64,000 nt of DNA from Lamellibrachia columna (GCA_963662155.1 OY759266.1:9869098-9933097), one strand, 5' to 3'; shown: positions 23,218-35,933, counted from the stretch's first letter. A program made the numbers and translations. Notes: generated by a model from the letters alone, not told the origin.

Positions 23218-23327
23218 CATACATATACAAGCCCCGGTCTTGTCGGAATTCGCAACACACTAGCGTACAACTGAAAATTATTTGTCAGCCGCCGAAAAAT
23301 TGGCTAGTGTGCTGCGGGCTTGCTTAA
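22988..23327. mobile_element. Probable MITE with 20-bp terminal inverted repeats
   Basis: aagcccgcagcacactagcc at 22996-23015 is matched perfectly in reverse complement at 23302-23321. TTAA occurs just outside both ends (22988 and 23324), as in piggyBac-type target sites. The interior holds a (AT)n array (23137-23204) and no coding sequence. It lies in the intron of module 6. Confidence 0.75.
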
Positions 23328-23495
23328 GAAAACATACTCTGATCCTGTTGGCGATTTAGTTAATTTCGTTTTGAAATAATAGCTGCCCTAGTGTTTCCAT
23401 GGAGTATATATCTCACATATCAGGTGTAGTAGTCATTGATATTGTACTTGTATGTTACATATTGCATTGACACTGCTCTACGTTATGTCAAACAG

Positions 23496-23687
23496 TGCAG
23501 ATGCTTAGGGACATTGTGATCGAAGCTTCATACCCGAATGCACCGCGAGTATGCGCAGATGTGAAGAAGTACTGGGGACATGGGACACGCAATTTTATAT
23601 GTCACCCGCACACTATCGGCAGTAAAGTTAGACTCAGAGGAAAAAGTCAGTTTTACGTGTGCGAAGTTGAAGTATTCGGAATATACA
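23496..23687 (+). CDS. F-type lectin module 6, half B (short)
   Basis: It encodes M-L-R-D-I-V-I-E-A-S-Y, V-C-A-D-V-K-K, T-R-N-F-I-C-H and F-Y-V-C-E-V-E-V-F-G. At 192 nt it is the shortest B exon. The G-E-T-R-R-I-P-C turn is degenerate (G-T-R-N-F-I-C), and one strand before L-C-E-V is trimmed. Acceptor is tcaaacag and donor taca|gtaagt, phase 1. It is still open and well bounded, so likely coding. Confidence 0.82.
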
Positions 23688-23699
23688 GTAAGTAACAGC

Positions 23700-26180
23700 A
23701 GCAGGCCGTATTTTAGAACTGCTCATCAAGTGTTAACACAGCATTGTTGTCTGGTTCAGTTTAAAGAAAATGCTTTATTTCTACTCGGGTGCAAATGGAA
23801 TTGAATTTGCATTTGGAAATTCTATACATGTTTCAAATGCAAACAGCATTGGGATGTTATATTGAAGATTATTCACTTGACCAACGCTTTTATGAAATTA
23901 AGATATTTGAAAGTTAATTGATTAAAATAAACTAGCTGTACACGTGATGAGTGGAGCCGAACTACCGGTTGCTCTTACAATAAGTAACAATCTGCCTCTT
24001 GCCATGCATGCTGCATATTATAATAACAGCGTCAAGAAGCAGCTGAAGACTTCTTTTTAGACGTGCATTTTCTCTTTAAATAACATTTGTCTACAGTTAT
24101 GGACTCATGCCACTTTTATTTTAAAGACACGAACATTTTATTATTCACTTTTAAGTATTATTATCCACCTTTAACTTGTATCTTAATATTTTAATCTTAT
24201 TTATTTATTTATTGTAATACTATTTAGTGCTTTATATGTCTTAGTCATATAATATATATATATATATATATATTAATCTAAAATTCATTTATAAGTGTTT
24301 TATTATTGTAGTGCGCCTCTGAATTGCCACAACTGCCAGATATATGGTGCAGAAACAAAATGCTGTATTATTAAGTTTTCCTTTGTTTGCCATGTCATAA
24401 ATTATCTTATGATGAATAAACCAGTCAGTCATACAGTACGTTTCCCAGTCATGGACTATGGTAGACATCATACAGGAATATGCATTTGGTCACATGAACT
24501 GTACGTTGCCAGGTTCCATCAGCCAAATTAATTCGGTGCAAGCAGCAGGTAGCTCAATCCCAATAATCTCAGTGATCAGACAGGAATGTCTTGTAATAGG
24601 CTGAAACTATACACTATTCCATCAATCTTCCGTGTTGTTACCAATAGACACGCAGTGCGCGAGTGCAAAGGCTTAGGTGCTTAGTTTATTAGTTCTCAAA
24701 CGTGACCCAGATCATGATTTGCCGCTATGGGTAAAATCAGCCTCTAAATCTGACTGGTAGCTAATCTGCACTGTAGCGCCACTGAACTATGCAAAGAATG
24801 CAGGGTGCTTCTAGGGAATGACTTGGGAACCATATCACTGATCATGGATCTATTTCATAACTAGCCCATGTTTTGCATGATGTATTGTCCACTCAACATG
24901 TGCTTCGAATTGTTTTGATGGTATTAAATAAACTTAATGTAAGCATACAATGAAGTGATGCATTGTTTGGTATGCACTTAGCAAAGATGCAGTTTCAGCT
25001 CATCTACCAAAGCAAACGACACTCGATTGACACACTACAAAAACGCACGAAACACACGGAAAAAGCATGTTTGTTCGCGTTTTGTAATTCCAGACAAACA
25101 ATGTCAGCGGGCCACCACTCGATTCTTTCAACATCATTAAATAGACAATTCAAACTCGCACGCTATGCTGACTGCGATTGAGCGATAAAATAAATAAAAG
25201 CTAGTCCTAATATACCTAAAACATCAAATATAGTAGAAATTTTTTATGTCTAGAAACATGTACATGTTGAGCGCTTACATCACAGTTTATTCAGTGCTTA
25301 ATCACATACAATAATTAAAACAAATCAAATGCTTAACCTGAAAAATTTACATTTTAATTTACCGGAAACACTTGCATATGTATGCAATGGTGTATGGGTA
25401 CTTTTCCACTTAAATGTACAATCTCACATTTCAACATACGTCTTCCTGTATTGTTTTACAACAACGTATTCGTATTTAAGATGCAGTGTAAAGAAATGTT
25501 GAAAACTTTGTAAAAACGTACAAAAAGGAAAATGTAAAAGGGCAATCAAATTGAATACAGAAACAGTTAAATGTGATTGAACACGGCCATATAATCGAAT
25601 TTACCAACAGTTTGGCAAGTGTTTTGTGATATTATGGCACGCTATTCTACAGATGTGGGCAGACATGTTTTATAGGTTATCGATATGGTTGTGGGAAAGC
25701 AATATGGTAGTTAACTTGTCACTCACTGTTGAGACATGTGGTGGCCTCTATAATATTTTGTATACCAGATCAGATTTCTTGTAGTCCTGATCAAATATGC
25801 ACATTTGGATCAACGCCAACAGTTCTTCAGTAACACATGAGTTTGTTTTCCCCAACACATGGCCATTCTGCATTTCTGAAAATTTGTTACAGCATGGAGA
25901 AGTACCTCAACCAAAGCACATACCACACTCTGGATCAACACATTCGTCCCGACTGCAGCCTCCACTAATTGCTTAAAGACCAACCACAGAATATCTCTCA
26001 AGATCCAAAAAAAAGTTTGAATTGATATAATCTCTGTAGTGATACAGTAATTTCCGAAACAATTGTTTTGTCGTTAGCATGTCCCCTGTGACCCTTCAAT
26101 TTGTGGGCAAACAATAAGTGGGCCTTGTCTATGTGAGATGACTTGTACTGGATCTTCTGGACTGACCAAGACGTGTGGCC
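23700..26180. other. Large intron, nothing firmly recognised
   Basis: AT-rich 2.5-kb intron between module 6 B and module 7 A. It holds short AT and TTTA repeats (24180-24275) and no splice-bounded lectin motif. Several open frames of 60-80 codons lack similarity that I recognise. Confidence 0.55.
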
Positions 26181-26186
26181 TTTCAG

Positions 26187-26447
26187 ATGAAAACAGGGAT
26201 TGGAATCACGTCGAGGTGGATCGGACGCACAACCTGGCTCTAGGAAAGCCAACAAAACAGTCGAGTTCCCTTAATGCGAGAGACTATGGATCTTCGAATG
26301 CGGTTGATGGTAACCGACAACCCCATGCAGGACAACGCAGTTGCGCTATCACAAACGGGACTGTTATGGGCAGCTGGTGGGAGGTTAACTTGGAAGCTGT
26401 TTACGAAATCGGGGAGGTGGTGATAACTAGCCGTGGAGACTGCTGTG
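26187..26447 (+). CDS. F-type lectin module 7, half A
   Basis: It encodes H-N-L-A-L-G-K-P-T-K-Q-S-S, S-S-N-A-V-D-G-N-R, R-S-C-A-I-T, S-W-W-E-V-N-L-E-A-V-Y-E-I and V-V-I-T-S-R-G-D-C-C. Joined to its B half it gives R-G-D-C-C-V-E-R, the complete R-x-D-x4-R of the fucose site, but isoleucine stands where the histidine should be. W-W-E-V-N-L replaces W-W-Q-V-D-L. Acceptor is cctttcag, donor gtg|gtaagt, phase 1. Confidence 0.9.
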
Positions 26448-26581
26448 GTAAGTCCACGATGTGGTCTAGTGTAATTTTCTAACATTTCATTCATTTAGTA
26501 TTTGTCAAAAATTAAATCTCAATCATATCAAGAATTGTGCAATCTCGATAGAACGATAATGGTATACGTTTTATCACACAG

Positions 26582-26785
26582 TGGAGCGATTTAGTGACTT
26601 TGCGATTGAGGCCTGGGCACCTGGCAACGTAACAACGCTATGTGCATTTGTGGAAGCTGCCTTCGCTTTGGGTGAAACAAGACGCATCCCGTGTCAGAAA
26701 GGCACTGTTGGCGGAAGAGTTAAGATCGTCCTCCGCTCAAAAGAAATGAATCCGTTGTGTGAAGTACAAGTATTTGGTGTGCGCA
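26582..26785 (+). CDS. F-type lectin module 7, half B
   Basis: It encodes E-R-F-S-D-F-A-I-E-A-W, L-G-E-T-R-R-I-P-C-Q-K-G and P-L-C-E-V-Q-V-F-G. Acceptor is tatcacacag and donor gcgca|gtaagt, phase 1. The intron from the A half is only 134 bases, among the shortest in the array. Confidence 0.9.
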
Positions 26786-26926
26786 GTAAGTCATTTTTGA
26801 TTAGCATGATTATATTTATTTATATGAAGCAACATGTAATGACCAACAACTCCTCAATTGTGTGGTGATTGCGTGATCTTCCAGTTTGGTAATTGCACAT
26901 AATTTATTTATTTACTATTCTTGCAG

Positions 26927-27160
26927 CCCATCGTAAGGCGGATGAGATGCGCAACTTGGCTTGGGGAAAACCAACAAAACAATCGAGTACAAATATGTTT
27001 AATTACTCATCAAATGCAGTGGATGGCAAGTCGGATCCTATGTCTACAAATCGTAGTTGCGCTATTACTCGCCTTTCCTTCGGCAGCTGGTGGCAGGTTG
27101 ATTTACAAGCTGTGTACAGCATCCACGAGGTGGTTGTAACGAACCTAGCAGACTGCTGCG
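26927..27160 (+). CDS. F-type lectin module 8, half A
   Basis: It encodes R-N-L-A-W-G-K-P-T-K-Q-S-S-T, S-S-N-A-V-D-G-K, R-S-C-A-I-T, S-W-W-Q-V-D-L-Q-A-V-Y-S-I and L-A-D-C-C. It is close to module 7 A (shared R-S-C-A-I-T and S-S-N-A-V-D-G) and starts only 141 bases after module 7 B, suggesting a local duplication. Acceptor is ttcttgcag, donor gcg|gtaagt, phase 1. Confidence 0.9.
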
Positions 27161-28236
27161 GTAAGTCGGACTATAATATCCACAACAAGTACGACACCTA
27201 TTGTGGGACATGATTGTGACTGACGTTATTGCAGTACATTTGTGATATCAGTGCGATATGTTTGTGACGTCTTTGCCATATGATTGTGAGGCCACTGCAA
27301 ATGCCTGAAACTGGTAGATTTCGAAATTTGTCATACAGGTGTTATATTGTTTAATTATTATTTCTGAAAGGGGTTGTTTTACTTAGGTAAATGCGTATGT
27401 CTTCAGTTTTATTATCTGCTGTCGTGCAATAGACATTATCTATAATACATATGACACCTGTTGGCTAAGAATGAAACCATGGTTGTGGGGCGTAAACATG
27501 TAGTGCTGATACTCAAGCGTCGTGGATATCGGCTATTGTCTTAAATATTGTTCTGGATTTTCCATCGTTTCTACGTTTGATAATAATCTTGTTCTTTGCA
27601 GTCAACTAAAATGATAATAATCTGAGCAGATCGGTAATTATTTTTTTCTGAGACTGAGCGTTTCGTCATTATGCCAGTATTGGATGCTGCTGGCACATTG
27701 ATGTAAATAAAAAACAAGTTGCCGTATTCGACCAAATAAACATACAGTATACTTGAAGAAAAATGTGCCATAAAAATATGAAAGAATTTGTTCTTATTAG
27801 CGTACACTTGTTTTTCTCTAGACGAATGAGGTAAGTGTTTAACACTAGTGGTGTCATTTGGTGACTAGAGTAGAACAACTGAAAAGTGGTGTCAACTGAT
27901 TAACATAAGATAGGAACACTTTTCAGTTGTTCCACTCTAGTCAAATTGAAATACTTATGGATCCGGCTGATTAAAAATGGGGTTGTGCTCTAATTGGGAC
28001 ATGTACACTTACTAGGGCGAATACGGTATATCATATTTGGTTTTGTCCAATGGACAATTTTACTCGGTTACAATGAAAGGTAACGTGCACGTTGTAGTGT
28101 CTTACATAGTCGTGCGTTATTTTATTAGACTATTTGACATTTACGTTGCGTATTATGATTGCCACTAGGAAAGGAAACAACTGTGATTATATTTGTCATA
28201 TACCACGCTGATATTTCTTTATATTGTCTACTTTAG
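27161..28236. other. Module 8 intron with a hairpin
   Basis: No exon seen. Arms 27863-27888 and 27917-27942 form an inverted repeat of 26 bases with one mismatch and a 28-base loop. Confidence 0.7.
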
Positions 28237-28440
28237 CGGAAAGACTTCGTGACTTTGTGATTGAGGCATATGTCCCAAATGCACATCCCCAGATATGTGC
28301 TGTTGTTAAGTCAGCTTTGGGGTTGGGAGAGACAAAACGTGTCCCGTGTAAGCCAGGGACGACAGGCAGCATCATTAGGATCAGACTCAATACGAAGGAC
28401 TACCTTCAATTGTGTGAAGTTGAAGTATTCGGAGTTCGTG
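28237..28440 (+). CDS. F-type lectin module 8, half B
   Basis: It encodes E-R-L-R-D-F-V-I-E-A-Y-V, L-G-E-T-K-R-V-P-C-K-P-G, G-S-I-I-R-I and L-Q-L-C-E-V-E-V-F-G. Acceptor is ctactttag, donor cgtg|gtaagt, phase 1. A (TG)n tract begins about 110 bases after the donor. Confidence 0.9.
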
Positions 28441-28548
28441 GTAAGTGGGTATTGTTCGGCATTCTGTAAGCAGACGACTATGAATTACTGTACACATACT
28501 ATGTGTCAGAGAAGAACAATAAAAACAGTACAGAACCAAAGAATAACT

Positions 28549-28704
<156 letters not shown>

Positions 28705-29129
28705 CGTCAATTCTCACGAAACGTTCACATTTGGGGTTCAGAGTGGGGTAAAAATAAACGTATTCGTATAACTTCGTACTTTTTGTCATATGAAGAGACA
28801 ATATTGAGCTAATTAGGAAATAAGATTTGGCAGACTAACTCCTAAAATTGAGCATGTGTGAGTTGTATTTATTACGGGAAATTATTCTGATTGCCCTGTT
28901 CTGAAATTTGGATAGTCTATTCGTATCAAAACCCCACGATAAAACGATATAGTTCAAGTGTGGCACAATTAAAGAATTATACAGTCTTTAATGTTTGTTC
29001 TGGTAGGAAGTGCTTTAGTTTATTCACGACTCCGAAAGTTCGTGATTTTTATTTGATATTCTGTAAATGTGTGAAGTCCAATTTAATGTTTCTTGAATAA
29101 TAGTGCCTAATTTTTTTTTTTCCGTACAC

Positions 29130-31180
29130 ATTTTATGGGTTGACAGAGTTGAGAGTATCATTGATAAATTTGTTCCGTTGAAAAATAAGGAAAACGGTCT
29201 AGAAAGAAACATTTGTCAAAAGAAGCTATTAAAACAATAGCATACAAGCAAACTATGTGGCGGGTTTATAGGCGTACCAGAAAGGATGAAGACTACACAA
29301 ATTATAAAGAGGCACTTAAAGCAACTACGAATGAAACTAGACAATCTAAAATAAGCTATAAGCAAAAATTAGTATCTACGTGTACAACAACAAAATGACA
29401 GCAAGAGCTTTTATGCATATATCAGGAATAACCAAAGACAAGGTCGGACCTCTAGAAGACAGTGTTGGAAATATATTATCGCAAGGTGTTTTAGTGACGG
29501 AAGATCTAAATGGATACTTCAATTCAGTGTTTACCAGAGAAGATATTAGTTCATTACCAGTTCCAGATGCTAAATTTCAGGAGGCTAAATCCGACTATTT
29601 AGGGCAGTTACTTGTAACTCCAGAAATGGTAGCTTTAAAAAAAGGCAATGAAGGACAGTAAAGCACATGGAGTAGATGGAATTCCTACAAAACTAGTAAT
29701 GGAAACAGTTGTACAAATTAGTATACCACTTGCAAGAGTGTTCAACTTGTCATTTAAAGAGGGAATGGTTCCTGTTGAATGGAAAGAAGCAAACATCATA
29801 CCATTATTTTAAAAACGGGTTCAAGAAATAAGTCAGAGAATTACAGACCAGTGAGTTTAACATCAGTGATTTGTAAATTGTTAGCAAGGTTAATCAAAGA
29901 TCAAATGGTGGACTTCATTGTTAGACATAAATTATTAAATCCATCTCAACATGGATTCCTAAAAGCGAGGTCATGCTTAACAAATATGTTATGTTTTTTT
30001 GGAAGAAATCACTAAGTGGATAGACGAAGGATCACCAGTAGATATTATATATTTAGATTTTCAGAAAGCTTTTGACAAAGTGCCACATCAAAGATTACTA
30101 CTTAAATTAAAAGCCCATGGTATCGGGGACGGCATAATCGACTGGATAGAACAATGGCTGACTGACAGAAGACAGCGTGTTGTAGTAGATGGGGAGGTTT
30201 CAAACTAGAAATCAGTTTTGAGTGGGGTACTACAAGGATCAGTATTAGGACCTTTATTATTCTTAATATTTATCAATGACTTGGACGATAATATAACAAA
30301 CAACGTACTGAAATTTGCGATTGACACAAAAGTGTTTAGAAAGGTTAACAATGATGAAGATAAACAATGTTTACAAAACTATATAGACAGATTAGTGAAA
30401 TGGTGTGAGAAATGGCAGATGTTCAATTTTGGGAAATGTAAATGCCTGCATACAGGACATGGGAACTTGGATGTAAACTATAAAATGGGAGATGTTGTTC
30501 TGGGTACTACTGTAAAAAAAGGAGCAGTGTGGTAAAATACAGTACAATAAGCGCTGATATGAAAGTTTCAGAGCAGTGTGGTATTGCAGCTTCAAAGGGT
30601 AATCAAATTCTTGGGTTGATTAGGAAAAATATAACATACAAGAAGAAAAAGCTAATTATACCTCTGTATAAAGCAATAGGCATGCCTCATTTAGATTAGT
30701 GTATACAAGCTTGGAGACCTTATCGTAAGAAAGATATAGATATGCTTGAACGCCTACAAATGAGAGCAACCAAAATTATTTTAGCACTGAAAGACCTTAC
30801 TTATGAAGAACATCTGAAAGAATGTGGTTTAACAACTTTACAGACAAGGAGGTTAAGAGGAGATCAGATTGAAGTTATTTAATGGAAATATTGATAGAAA
30901 TATGTTTTTCTCACTCAAGAAAGATAGTAGAACTACAGGACATGAGGTAAAATTAGTAAAGGGTCAGCACAGATTGGATATCAGGAAGTAATCATTCTCA
31001 CAGATGACAATAAATTAAAGGACAAAATTGTCTGCGGATTGTGTAACTGCTAGCAGCGTGAATATGTTTAAAAACAAGGATGACTCATATCTCAGGAGGG
31101 CGGATTACACGTAGATGAATATTGTTGCACTATCGATTAACAAATGGCTTCCTTGTCCACTTGCCATCTGGGCCTTTGGC
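29130..31180 (+). mobile_element. LINE-c, most complete copy in the window (CR1/L2-like RT)
   Basis: Successive frames read K-D-K-V-G-P-L-E-D-S-V-G-N, then R-N-K-S-E-N-Y-R-P-V-S-L-T-S, Y-L-D-F-Q-K-A-F-D-K-V-P-H and G-S-V-L-G-P-L-L-F-L-I-F-I-N-D-L-D. The C-terminal region follows, with R-R-L-R-G-D-Q-I-E-V and N-M-F-K-N-K. The catalytic F-A-D-D is changed to F-A-I-D, and several stops and frameshifts are present. It sits in the 7-kb intron before module 9. The clade assignment is by motif style only. Confidence 0.85.
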
Positions 31181-31329
31181 TTGGATAGCAAATCTTGTTA
31201 AATCACTGTCATGCCACAGACCACAGTGGCCATAGTTGAGATTCGTACAATGCACAACAATACTGTTGACAGTTTATTTTTGATGACAGTTTGTTTTTGA
31301 CGACAGTTTAAGGTAAGCCTAACTCAGAC

Positions 31330-32600
31330 ATAAATCAATTTACACTACAGTTAAATTTCTTGATACCATCAAACACCACTTCATACTTATCGGTTGTGCT
31401 AAGTACATTTCCCAGATGTATAGTTTTCTCACATGTAGAAACATTTGTACCATTTATTTCAAAATGTGGATCAGCATCCTTCTTGTTGTACACCAATAGT
31501 TTGCTTTTAGACCCATTAAACACCACATCATGTAGTTTCGCATATTTCTCACACACCTTATTAATTTTTCGCAACCCAGAACTAGTAGGACATAGTAGTA
31601 TAATGTCATCTGCATATCCTGCAGCTCTGCGTAAGTGTTGCCCAATATAACAGCCAATACCAAGGTCTTAATTCATCCAACACCCTATCCATGTATAGTC
31701 CGTATAGAAGTGGATACATAACACCTTGGCGAACCCCATTCTGAACAATGAATTGGTTTGATATTACGTCATTCCATCTAACTTATAATTTCTGGTGTGC
31801 GTACATGTGAAGTAAGTCTTACAACTAATGGGCACATACCCTTATCAATTAATTTTTTTAACATACAATAATTTACTCTGTCGAATGCTTTAGAAGCAAC
31901 AAGTAATAAAACATATACAGTACTACCATTATTTACACAATACGAAATCGTTTATTTTACCATAAAAGTACACATTGTTATGGATAAGCCATCTTTAAAC
32001 CGAACTTGTAAATCTGACGTGTCAAAAACTCCAGTTTGTTGTTGATTATAATGGCATCATAAAGCTGGACCATGATGCTGCCTAAGGTCAACTCCCTATA
32101 GTTATCAGAACTATGATGCGCCTTTTTTTTCTTTCTGAAGTGGCACCATAGTACCTATCAGCAAATCACTTGGGGATACACCATGAATAAGCATGCCATT
32201 GAAGGGCAAGGTTAATGCTTTAAACTGTTTTTCAGTACCATGTGTAATATGGTTAAAAAAATATGCCATTTTCTTCTTTTTTACCATGCTTCATGCAATT
32301 TAAACATTTCTTGAGATCATCAATACCATAACAAGATTGTCAACTACTTTTTAATAAGTGCATAAGATTTTCATCAAATCCAACAGAATTGTACAATTGT
32401 TCAAACTTTGAGGAAAATATGTCAGCAATATCTTCTGAACCTATATGACCATCAATAACATTAGGCAGAAAATGACAAGATTTTTTGAAACTATGAACCT
32501 CTTTCCATAAGTTACGATCATTACCTTCATTAATAGCTTCAGCCATTCTATTGATTTTTATCCTTGTTTCTTCCTTTATTACATATCTCACAGCGTAGTG
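31330..32600 (-). mobile_element. LINE-d, RT part (3' half), decayed
   Basis: The minus strand encodes N-D-R-N-L-W-K-E-V-H-S-F (near 32500), S-S-K-F-E-Q-L-Y-N (near 32400), G-Y-A-D-D-I-I-L-L-C (near 31610) and K-L-H-D-V-V-F-N-G-S-K-S-K-L. It continues the same element as 33745-35330, from which it is separated by a plus-strand insertion. Confidence 0.8.
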
Positions 32601-32929
32601 ATACCTGGCTCAAGTACGCCTCATGATATCGGCTACTTCACCATTATGTGGCCTACCATATTGCACCCAAATATCATGCCAGAACAAGGAAGTATATTGT
32701 TGAGCCTGTACATGTTTGTTCCAACCAGGTATCACCTTGCTACTCCCTTTCTTAACACCTGTCTTTGGCAAACACATATGAGGCAACAATGCAACTATTT
32801 ACAACAGTGTTATGCAAATCAGAGAAAAAACCTGTGTGCATTTTACATTGGTAATCAACTAACAGCATCATGATTATAATCAATACATTATATAAACTTT
32901 TGTAATTCTCAATGTGGACCTCCATACAT

Positions 32930-33720
32930 TTATGCCAATGGCTTGGGGTTTTCAAACAAATAGAATAACAAAACTTCAAAAGAAAGCATTGAGAATTATT
33001 ACCTTAAGTAACTATAATTCCCACACAGAGCCACTCCATAAAAAAATCAGCATGTTAAAAGTAGATGACATTCTTAAATTACAACAATAACAATTTTATT
33101 ATAAACATTTACATAACAATTTACCAGTTTATTTACAAAACTGGAGGATAATCTTCAACTATGACATACATAATTATGATACACGAATCAAGAATGAAAT
33201 ATATACTTATAAAACTAAACACAAATTTGCAAAGAAATGCCTTCGGCATAATTTACCATTTTTACGTAATAATATTCCCACTATAGTTAAGGAAAAGCTT
33301 AATACACACAGCTTACAAGGATTTGCTCAGTATGCAAAACTTTATTTTTTACAAAATTATCAAGATTCATGCACAAGGCAAAATTGCTATATATGTATGC
33401 AACATTAAAAAAAATACAACCACCTGTCACCCTTATACTAAAAGGCGCCTAATCTGCAAACACACATTATCAAGCAAGAATCGTAATACACGAACATGCA
33501 CACGCACACTCATATACACACACAATCAGAGATGATGTTATTATTTTTTTTTTTTTTTATTATATACCTGTATGTTTGACCAACTGATTTTGCAAGGTGG
33601 CTCCTCGATAGCGACTATCAAAGTCTTAGAGGAGTCTCCTGACTCTATTTGTTTGTTTACCTTAATGTATACCATGTTTACTTACAACCATATACACCTG
33701 TATTATTTAAAATTATAATT
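32930..33720 (+). mobile_element. LINE-e 3' end, nested in LINE-d
   Basis: The frame from about 32938 reads I-T-K-L-Q-K-K-A-L-R-I-I-T and S-H-T-E-P-L, then H-N-L-P-V-Y-L. It ends in a cysteine-rich tail near 33395, with one internal stop. A 3' untranslated part with gactatcaaagtcttagagg follows. It is a 5'-truncated LINE in the opposite orientation to its host element. Confidence 0.78.
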
Positions 33721-33744
33721 TAACATGGACATATATGTATTATG

Positions 33745-35330
33745 TGAACTATATGATGGGTCAACTAAAAACAGTTCTTTTACATTTACATAAAAAAAAT
33801 TCATGATATGACATGTCTATTTGCATTTCAAGACATAATGGAAAATGATCAGAAAAATCACAGTTCATATACACTGGTCCATATTTGATAATTGATTCAC
33901 GCAAGTTCTGTGTTACCATAAAATGGTCTATTGTTGACTTGCAGCCATTGCTCTTTGAGCTGTATGTATAAGGTATATTAGAACATTCGGCATCAGTACA
34001 TAAAACCATTTGTTCTTTATTAACAAATGTTAAGTCTGTGTTAAAGTCACCGCCCAATACAAAATATTTGATGCAGTTTTGTTACAAATATCACTCACTC
34101 CATTAAGAACGTCTATATATTCAAATAAATCGTGATTTGCGTAACCCTTGTCACATGGCATATACGTGTTAAACAATACAAATTCGATACTATCTACTGT
34201 CACTTTCACAGCACACAGTATCTTAGATGTACACTCTACTGTATCCACTTTACAGCTAATATTGGATGACCACACACCTTTAGATTTAACGTGATCTTTG
34301 AGATAGATCAGGCTCTTTTGTTACCTTTGACACTCTTTCTATTACTAGATCTCTACTAGGAGGTGATGCCCCTGTACACGATCACTGCCACAACCAGTGC
34401 CAAACACAATGTTTCTCTTTTCTTTTCTACCACTCCATTTCTGTCCATTGTTCCTATCATGGGACATAGGTTTAGGCGAGGCCTGTTGTACGGGGTATGC
34501 CACTTTCTGAGTGGTCATTTCGTTTGTTGCATCAGTAGCCCAATTAGTGCCTCTAGGAGCCCGTACCGCCTCATGGGTATGTTGGACAGGACATGCCACA
34601 GGAAGACTGGCCATGACAATCCGATTATTATTATTTCTATTCAACTGGACAGCATCTGCATATTTTGCCTGCTCTTCTTGCTTCTGCAGTAATATACCAT
34701 GTTTCTGTCCTCGTTAAGTACATCATCTACTTTTTTTGTAGTGTACGTTTGCTCTGTTCTATAGAGGGAGACATTGCCCTCCACATTGTTCATTTTGTTC
34801 TCCAATCTTACCAACCTCTCTAAGACTGATGTCAGATCCATTTCCCCTGTTGTAAAGTTAGGTAATCTCTTAATGTCAACGGCAGCAAAACACGGTTCAA
34901 CTTTCATTTTATCTAATTTTTGAAATGCAACATAGGTATCTTCTATCTTCTTTGCCTTGCTTCTATTGTTTGACTCCTGCCCTGGGGATTACCCAGCTCA
35001 TGACTGCATTCATCATAGAGCACCTGTTTAGTATCAAGTATGTCTTGATCTGCATAACATTTCATACAGGCCATTTCAATTTTCAGCTTTGATGACAGAT
35101 GTCTGTACGTGTTAACGTATGCCAATAACTCACTTACCCTAAGTTTCGTTTGCACATTTACACTGTCTGTACTTTCTTCCACATTTACAGATGCTGCTGC
35201 ATCAACACACTCTTGGCAGTTTTACAGCCGCCTACTTGCATTCAATTGCCTGTCTAAAAGTTTCTATTACATATTGTCACAATTCAAACTTGATGCCACA
35301 ACCTTCTGTAATATGAACACTAATTAGTTT
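33745..35330 (-). mobile_element. LINE-d, ORF1 and endonuclease part (5' half), decayed
   Basis: The minus strand encodes, in element order, ORF1-like fragments (35330 to about 34340) with a charged helical stretch, then an AP-endonuclease. The endonuclease has N-T-Y-M-P-C-D near 34160, G-G-D-F-N-T-D-L near 34045 and S-D-H-F-P-L-C near 33850. This is the usual order of ORF1, endonuclease and RT. Frames are broken but long parts remain open. Confidence 0.82.
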
Positions 35331-35699
35331 TTAATTATCCCATTCAAAGCCACTATCAAGTAAGGCAGAATAAGAAACTACGGAAAAAGTTTCATTTGCA
35401 AAGGATGTGTTCTACAGTATAGAGAGTGCGTGTAGCACTTCTTTTTTTAATCAAATATGAGTTTCTCTCATTGCTCTCTGTTTTATGCACCCAGTAAACA
35501 TTGTTTTAACTGAATTGTAAACACTATGGTACGGATAAATATATCATTTTGGCCCCTAACGCAAATGACCATCATGACCAATGCTCAACTTTGCTGACTT
35601 TGTTAAGGAGACAACTGGGATGTGTTGGTCACTGCAAGAAGGCTGCAATCAGTAGCCGATAATCGGTTCTAAACAAAGGATGCTGATCAATCGTTTCAG
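35331..35699. other. Segment before module 9, nothing recognised
   Basis: AT-rich sequence between the LINE-d 5' end and the module 9 A exon, with no coding motif. Confidence 0.5.
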
Positions 35700-35933
35700 C
35701 GGTCCATCTGACTGATTTCACTGCCAACCTTGCTCGAGGGAAGACTGCGTGGCAATCAAGAGCTAGCAGGTGGAGTCCAATGAACGGGGTGAATGGCGAC
35801 TATGATGGAACCTTGAAAAGAAGCGCCTGCGCGAGTGTTTATGCCCACAGTGGTTGTAACTGGTGGAAAGTTGACTTGGAATTCGTATATGACATCAAGT
35901 TGGTGACGATTCTTAACCGGCGTGACTGCTGTG
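35700..35933 (+). CDS. F-type lectin module 9, half A
   Basis: It encodes A-N-L-A-R-G-K-T-A-W-Q-S, N-G-V-N-G-D-Y-D-G-T-L, N-W-W-K-V-D-L-E-F-V-Y-D-I-K-L and L-N-R-R-D-C-C. V-N-G replaces the usual V-D-G, a variant shared with module 11 A at 40621. Acceptor is tcgtttcag and donor gtg|gtaagt, phase 1. It follows a long transposon-filled intron of about 7.2 kb. Confidence 0.88.

Noticed and set aside
26430..26447. R-G-D integrin-binding motif in module 7
   Set aside because: R-G-D-C-C is part of the conserved F-type lectin fold motif and carries the fucose-site arginine, so an integrin role is not implied.
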